Source: JBNKHG01 sp050290225 (lineage in GTDB: Bacteria > Pseudomonadota > Gammaproteobacteria > Pseudomonadales > Cellvibrionaceae). From it: a DNA stretch of 36,086 nt. Below the pieces are notes generated by a model that saw only the letters and a program-made list of their open reading frames with translations, was not told where the DNA came from and did not search any database. Positions 32,940 through 36,086 of this stretch are shown in pieces (the stretch's first letter is position 1; each line of letters begins with the position of its first letter). The stretch covers positions 1 to 36,086 of the forward strand of contig JBNKHG010000073.1 in the NCBI GenBank assembly GCA_050290225.1. Reading direction: 5' to 3'. Both the position numbers and the translations under genes were made by a program.

Positions 32940-33306
32940 AGGACTAACTCCCGGTCGCATTCATTGTTTATGTTCTGGCGAAGAATTAGCTTACTATCAG
33001 CAAGAGCAAATAATCTGCTGATTTCGCTATCCATCAACGGGATTTATTGCATAGCCGACCTCCGGATCGACATTATGTGTCGTTAAATTTGGTTATAAAA
33101 ACGGGTAGGTCCATAAACAAACTCAACCGGCAACATTTGCCGATACGATTGGAAAATTCCGTCAATTATGCTGTACCAGGCCCCGGATTCAGGCGCCGAC
33201 TCTGTGCTCCTTGTGATGTACTAGTTAGCAACAAACAGATCGAAACGAATATTTGCGGTGACTGAGGTTTAATGGATATTACACTCAACATACGAGGAAA
33301 TTAACG
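32940..33306. other. Divergent promoter region of the HupE operon
   Basis: About 367 AT-rich bases between divergent genes, containing promoters for both. A dyad ATCAGCA (32996-33002) and TGCTGAT (33016-33022), with 13 bp between, could be an operator. The short plus-strand frame at 33047-33265 has no ribosome-binding site and resembles nothing I know. Confidence 0.4.
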
Positions 33307-33681
33307 ATGCGTACCCTAATGAAAACCTTAATTGCGATGATTCCCTTGATACTGGCTGTCCAGTCCCATGCCCATGGCATCACCGAGCCCCAGCACGGCG
33401 GGATCGTCAAGGTGGTGGGAGACATTTCCCTTGAGCTGGTTAACGGCAAGGACCGGGTCAAGCTCTATATCCTCGACGATGTTGCGGTGGACACCAGCGG
33501 CATGACTGGCAAACTCAAAGTGGAGAACAGCACGGGAAAAAGCGAGCACGCGTTGACTCCCATGAAGGACAGCGGTTTGGTGGCCGAGGCGGTGAGCATC
33601 CCCAGCGGTTCGAAAGTGCTGGCGATCATTACCAAGGCAGACGGTTATTCCAAAATCGCCGGAAAGTTCCAGGTCGACTAA
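33307..33681 (+). CDS. Small periplasmic His-containing protein, possible metal binder
   Basis: 124 residues with a signal peptide (MRTLMKTLIAMIPLILAVQSHA). The mature N-terminus HGITEPQHGGIVKVVGDISLELV carries two histidines in an H-G...Q-H-G-G pattern that I associate with small exported proteins near heavy-metal efflux or uptake genes. The rest is a small beta-sandwich-like sequence without cysteines. It is the first gene of a co-directional run (HupE/UreJ, anchor protein, DUF4198, M20). A metal-binding role is inference from the His motif and neighbours. A GAGGAAATTAACG stretch precedes the ATG. Confidence 0.7.
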   Translation: MRTLMKTLIAMIPLILAVQSHAHGITEPQHGGIVKVVGDISLELVNGKDRVKLYILDDVAVDTSGMTGKLKVENSTGKSEHALTPMKDSGLVAEAVSIPSGSKVLAIITKADGYSKIAGKFQVD

Positions 33682-33705
33682 ACCCACCAACAATGAGGGT
33701 TTACC

Positions 33706-34416
33706 ATGCCTCAACCGTCCACCCGAGAGTTCACCCACCAGCTCTTTAAATGGCTGCTACTATGCGTTGGGCTAATGGCGAGCAGCCAGCTTCAGGCCCA
33801 CGGTGTTGCGGAAGGCGATGCGGCGTTTATCCAGGGAAGCGAAGGCGTGCAGTTCATCCCCTTCATCTATCTGGGCGCCAAGCATATGGTGTCGGGCTAC
33901 GATCACCTGCTGTTTCTGTTTGGGGTGATTTTCTTTCTTTATCGCCTCAAGGACGTGGGCGTCTATGTCAGCCTGTTCGCCGTAGGACACAGTATTACCT
34001 TGCTCTGGGGAGTGCTCAACAACACCCAGGTCAGCCCCTATATCGTCGACGCCATCATTGGCCTGTCGGTGGCGTACAAGGGGTTTGACAATCTCGGTGG
34101 TTTTAAAAAACTATTGGGATATCAGCCCAACACCAAAGCGGCCGTGCTGATCTTTGGCTTCTTCCACGGTTTCGGTCTGGCCACCAAACTTCAGGACTTC
34201 ACCCTGTCAGAAGACGGCCTGGTAGCCAATATCGTGGCCTTCAACATCGGCGTGGAAATCGGCCAGCTTTTGGCGCTTTCCGCCATTCTGATCCTGATGG
34301 GTTACTGGCGGCGAACGCCTGCCTTCCAGCGCTACGCCTTCACATCTAATGGTATATTGATGTGCCTCGGCTTTATGCTGATGGGCTACCAGATCACGGG
34401 GTATGTTGTGAACTAA
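33706..34416 (+). CDS. HupE/UreJ-family membrane protein
   Basis: 236 residues. A signal-like N-terminal helix (about 14-29) is followed by HGVAEGDAAFIQG and about six further membrane helices. The family motifs are IYLGAKHMVSGYDHLLFLFGVI and FGFFHGFGLATKLQDF, with histidines that could pass a metal ion. HupE and UreJ are nickel (or cobalt) permeases; members of this second group (HupE/UreJ_2 type) are less well defined. Its place beside a DUF4198 gene supports metal transport. It begins 24 bp after the preceding gene, with GAGG before the ATG. Confidence 0.82.
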   Translation: MPQPSTREFTHQLFKWLLLCVGLMASSQLQAHGVAEGDAAFIQGSEGVQFIPFIYLGAKHMVSGYDHLLFLFGVIFFLYRLKDVGVYVSLFAVGHSITLLWGVLNNTQVSPYIVDAIIGLSVAYKGFDNLGGFKKLLGYQPNTKAAVLIFGFFHGFGLATKLQDFTLSEDGLVANIVAFNIGVEIGQLLALSAILILMGYWRRTPAFQRYAFTSNGILMCLGFMLMGYQITGYVVN

Positions 34417-34437
34417 TCAACATTTGAGGATTGCGAT

Positions 34438-35019
34438 ATGACCAAAACAACTGATCAACCGCTGCCAAGTAAGTCGGAACTGCTTCGCGCTACCGGCATT
34501 GCCCTGGCAGTCGCTATCGCTTTACTGGTGACTACCATTCTACCCGCCGAGTACGGGGTGGACCCCTTGGGTGCTGGCGGCGCTCTTGGCCTCGATAAAC
34601 TGAGCGTGGCCAGCGCCAATGCCGGGGAAATCGTACCGTCAGCGCCAGGCTTGCCGCTGGCGGGAGCGGCATTGTCCCGAGCCGATACGAGCTTGAGGAG
34701 AGATACACTGACCGTGGTTGTACCCGCCTATGAGGGCATCGAGCTGAAAGCCAAGATGAAAGCGGGTCAATCCCTCGCGTTTGACTGGCGGACCGATGGC
34801 CAAGCCCTCTACACCGACATGCACGGGGAACCACTTAACGCCAGCGAAAACGAGTTCACCAGTTACTGGAAAGAAAAACAACAAACTGCTGGCCAGGGAA
34901 CGCTGGTTGCTCAGTTCGAGGGAACCCACGGCTGGTACTGGCAGAACATGTCCGAGGAGCCGATTACGGTAACCATGGATGTTAGCGGCTTTTACCAGGA
35001 TGTTTACGAGAAAAACTAA
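34438..35019 (+). CDS. Membrane-anchored periplasmic protein of unknown function
   Basis: 193 residues with one N-terminal membrane segment (about 16-35, GIALAVAIALLVTTILPAEYGVDP) and a periplasmic domain (about 85-190). The domain has the stretch DTLTVVVPAYEGIELKAKM and an aromatic-rich end (GTHGWYWQNMSEEPITVTMDVSG), suggesting an all-beta fold. I associate such 'transmembrane anchor' proteins with HupE and DUF4198 neighbours, but know no function. It starts 21 bp after the HupE stop, with TGAGGA before the ATG. Probably an accessory protein in the same transport system. Confidence 0.7.
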   Translation: MTKTTDQPLPSKSELLRATGIALAVAIALLVTTILPAEYGVDPLGAGGALGLDKLSVASANAGEIVPSAPGLPLAGAALSRADTSLRRDTLTVVVPAYEGIELKAKMKAGQSLAFDWRTDGQALYTDMHGEPLNASENEFTSYWKEKQQTAGQGTLVAQFEGTHGWYWQNMSEEPITVTMDVSGFYQDVYEKN

Positions 35020-35068
35020 TCTTCAACTTCCGTACAAAACCAATAAATCGTCATCAATAGGAGTTACC

Positions 35069-35851
35069 ATGAAAAAGTTAGGTAAAATTATCACAGCATC
35101 GGCAACCGCAGTGGGTATATTAATGGGCAGTCAAGCCTATGCTCACGGCATCTGGTTTGCAGAGCGCTCCAAACAACTCGCCCTGGTGTACGGCGTGGGC
35201 GCCGACGACCTCGACACCGTGAAGCGATTCGACAAAATGGTCGGCATAACCGGTTATGACGGCGACTGGAACAAAGTGGATGCCAAATTGATCAAGGCGG
35301 GCCCTATGGTCCTGGTGGGCGGGGATGACTACCCGGCGGCCGTGTCCGCAGTAATGAACAATGGTGTTTGGGCCAAAACCAAGGACGGCAAATGGCACGC
35401 CAAGGGCCGTGACGAAGTGCCCGATGCTGTCATCGCCGAAAAGACCATGAAGTACGCCGTGCATATTCGTGGCATGCTGCGGAATGTTCCCAAAATCCCC
35501 AGTCAGACGCTGCAAATCATTCCCGTCAATGGCGCTCCCGCCCTGAAGGACGGCAAGTACGATTTGCACGGCGAGGACATGCCCGCCCAAGCCGGCGACA
35601 TGATCAAGGTGAAGGTTCTCTACAAGGGCAAGCCTGTAGCAGGTGCCCGCGTTATCCAGGATTTCGTCACTATGCCCGACCAGCAGCCCTGGATCACCGG
35701 TGAAGACGGAACCGTGTACTTTCCCGTGCGCAACCAGGCTCTCAACGTGATTGGCGCCACCTACGAAGGTCCGTCTGATGAACCGAAGCGTATCGACAAG
35801 ATTGAGCACTTCGCCACCCTGTCTTTTGTTCTGGAGCATCTGCCGGAGTGA
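35069..35851 (+). CDS. DUF4198-domain periplasmic protein, probable metal-uptake component
   Basis: 260 residues with a signal peptide (about 1-25, ending GSQAYA) and a mature start HGIWFAERSKQLALVYG. DUF4198 proteins (the family once named for a nickel-uptake substrate-specific region) are periplasmic two-domain beta proteins with an N-terminal His region. The second domain (about 165-230; DMIKVKVLYKGKPVAGARVIQDF, then WITGEDGTVYFPV) is an Ig-like or carboxypeptidase-regulatory-like fold typical of the family. I chose the ATG after AGGAG; the frame extends to 34979 but that part overlaps the previous gene. Likely binds a divalent metal for the HupE-type permease. Confidence 0.82.
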   Translation: MKKLGKIITASATAVGILMGSQAYAHGIWFAERSKQLALVYGVGADDLDTVKRFDKMVGITGYDGDWNKVDAKLIKAGPMVLVGGDDYPAAVSAVMNNGVWAKTKDGKWHAKGRDEVPDAVIAEKTMKYAVHIRGMLRNVPKIPSQTLQIIPVNGAPALKDGKYDLHGEDMPAQAGDMIKVKVLYKGKPVAGARVIQDFVTMPDQQPWITGEDGTVYFPVRNQALNVIGATYEGPSDEPKRIDKIEHFATLSFVLEHLPE

Positions 35852-35870
35852 TCCGGCCCCGAACGGCAAG

Positions 35871-35908
35871 GGTCCATGCCCTCTTCCTCCCCGGGAGTGG
35901 GCATGACC
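35871..35908. other. Hairpin between the DUF4198 and M20 genes
   Basis: GGTCCATGCCC and GGGCATGACC can pair with one bulged base, around an inner CTC/GAG stem, 20 bp after the DUF4198 stop. No T-run follows, so it is not a normal intrinsic terminator. It could stabilise or partly attenuate the transcript before the M20 gene. Confidence 0.4.
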
Positions 35909-35971
35909 GAACATTGATGAATGCCCCTCGTCCGTCGGAAGAAATCACATTTGTTCCGGAAGGAGTAAACG

Positions 35972-36086
35972 ATGTCAGACAACGTGTTGGAAATCGACGA
36001 TCTGGTGGCGCCTTTGGTGTCTTTTCGTCGCGACATTCACGCCAATCCAGAACTTGCCTACGAAGAACACCGCACGGCCAACAAGA
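35972..36086 (+). CDS. M20-family amidohydrolase/peptidase, N-terminal part, cut by window end
   Basis: The first 38 codons of a gene leaving the window. The sequence FRRDIHANPELAYEEHRTA is the classic N-terminal motif of M20D amidohydrolases (hippurate hydrolase, IAA-amino-acid hydrolase and similar), zinc or manganese enzymes that cleave N-acyl amino acids. GGAAGGAG stands 7 bp before the ATG. It follows the metal-linked operon on the same strand 120 bp later and may be part of it. Confidence 0.85.
   Translation, partial: MSDNVLEIDDLVAPLVSFRRDIHANPELAYEEHRTANK

Noticed and set aside
33047..33265. 72-codon open frame in the promoter region
   Set aside because: No ribosome-binding site, atypical composition, no recognised family.

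Overview
The window looks like chromosome of a heterotrophic, probably marine gammaproteobacterium. It carries two large TonB-dependent receptors, TetR-controlled Old Yellow Enzyme genes, a CopCDAB copper-resistance set and an aromatic-type Rieske oxygenase operon. GC is moderate to high in genes, with AT-richer promoters and several decayed genes. I cannot place it at genus level from sequence alone; the 30-bp inverted-arm intergenic element is of a kind I associate with Cellvibrionales-type genomes, but that is only an impression. No rRNA, tRNA, CRISPR array or insertion sequence was recognised.

Layout. 1-657: AT-rich, mostly non-coding left edge. 658-4532: housekeeping or envelope genes (a bacterioferritin-like protein, a glycine-zipper protein, an AMIN-SPOR protein and a Tat-exported protein of unknown function). 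4723-6540: a TetR regulator and an Old Yellow Enzyme reductase, each preceded by an inverted repeat with the same core. 6690-7433: a HAD phosphatase, followed by a repeat-rich intergenic region. 7871-14164: the most interesting unit, one co-directional catabolic operon of acyl-CoA ligase, cysteine-less thiolase, DUF35 protein, short-chain dehydrogenase, Rieske alpha, Rieske beta and [2Fe-2S] ferredoxin. 14527-19977 (minus strand): TonB-dependent receptor, NylB-like serine hydrolase, LuxR-type regulator and an N-terminally truncated ferredoxin. 20075-22041: a PepSY membrane protein and a double GNAT acetyltransferase. 22502-23448: two pseudogenes (cupin, and glyoxylate/hydroxypyruvate reductase). 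23553-25676: siderophore-type TonB receptor. 26135-30039: copC-copD-copA-copB with ATGA overlaps. 30150-30640: a decayed serine/threonine dehydratase. 30787-31488: a second CopB-like gene on the other strand. 31752-32939: a DUF1624-type membrane acyltransferase. 33307 to the right edge: a secreted His-rich protein, HupE/UreJ, a membrane-anchored protein, a DUF4198 protein and the start of an M20 amidohydrolase, probably a metal-linked operon.

How the genes may work together. The order CoA ligase / SCPx-like thiolase / DUF35 / Rieske alpha-beta / ferredoxin matches the logic of the ibuprofen (ipf) pathway. An aryl-acetic or aryl-propionic acid is activated to its CoA thioester, the ring is dihydroxylated at the carbon bearing the side chain, and a thiolase-fold aldolase with its DUF35 partner removes the side chain as an acyl-CoA, leaving a catechol. 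The adjacent receptor, serine hydrolase and LuxR regulator could supply uptake, ester or amide hydrolysis and control. No ferredoxin reductase and no ring-cleavage dioxygenase lie in the window, so the substrate and the complete route remain inference.
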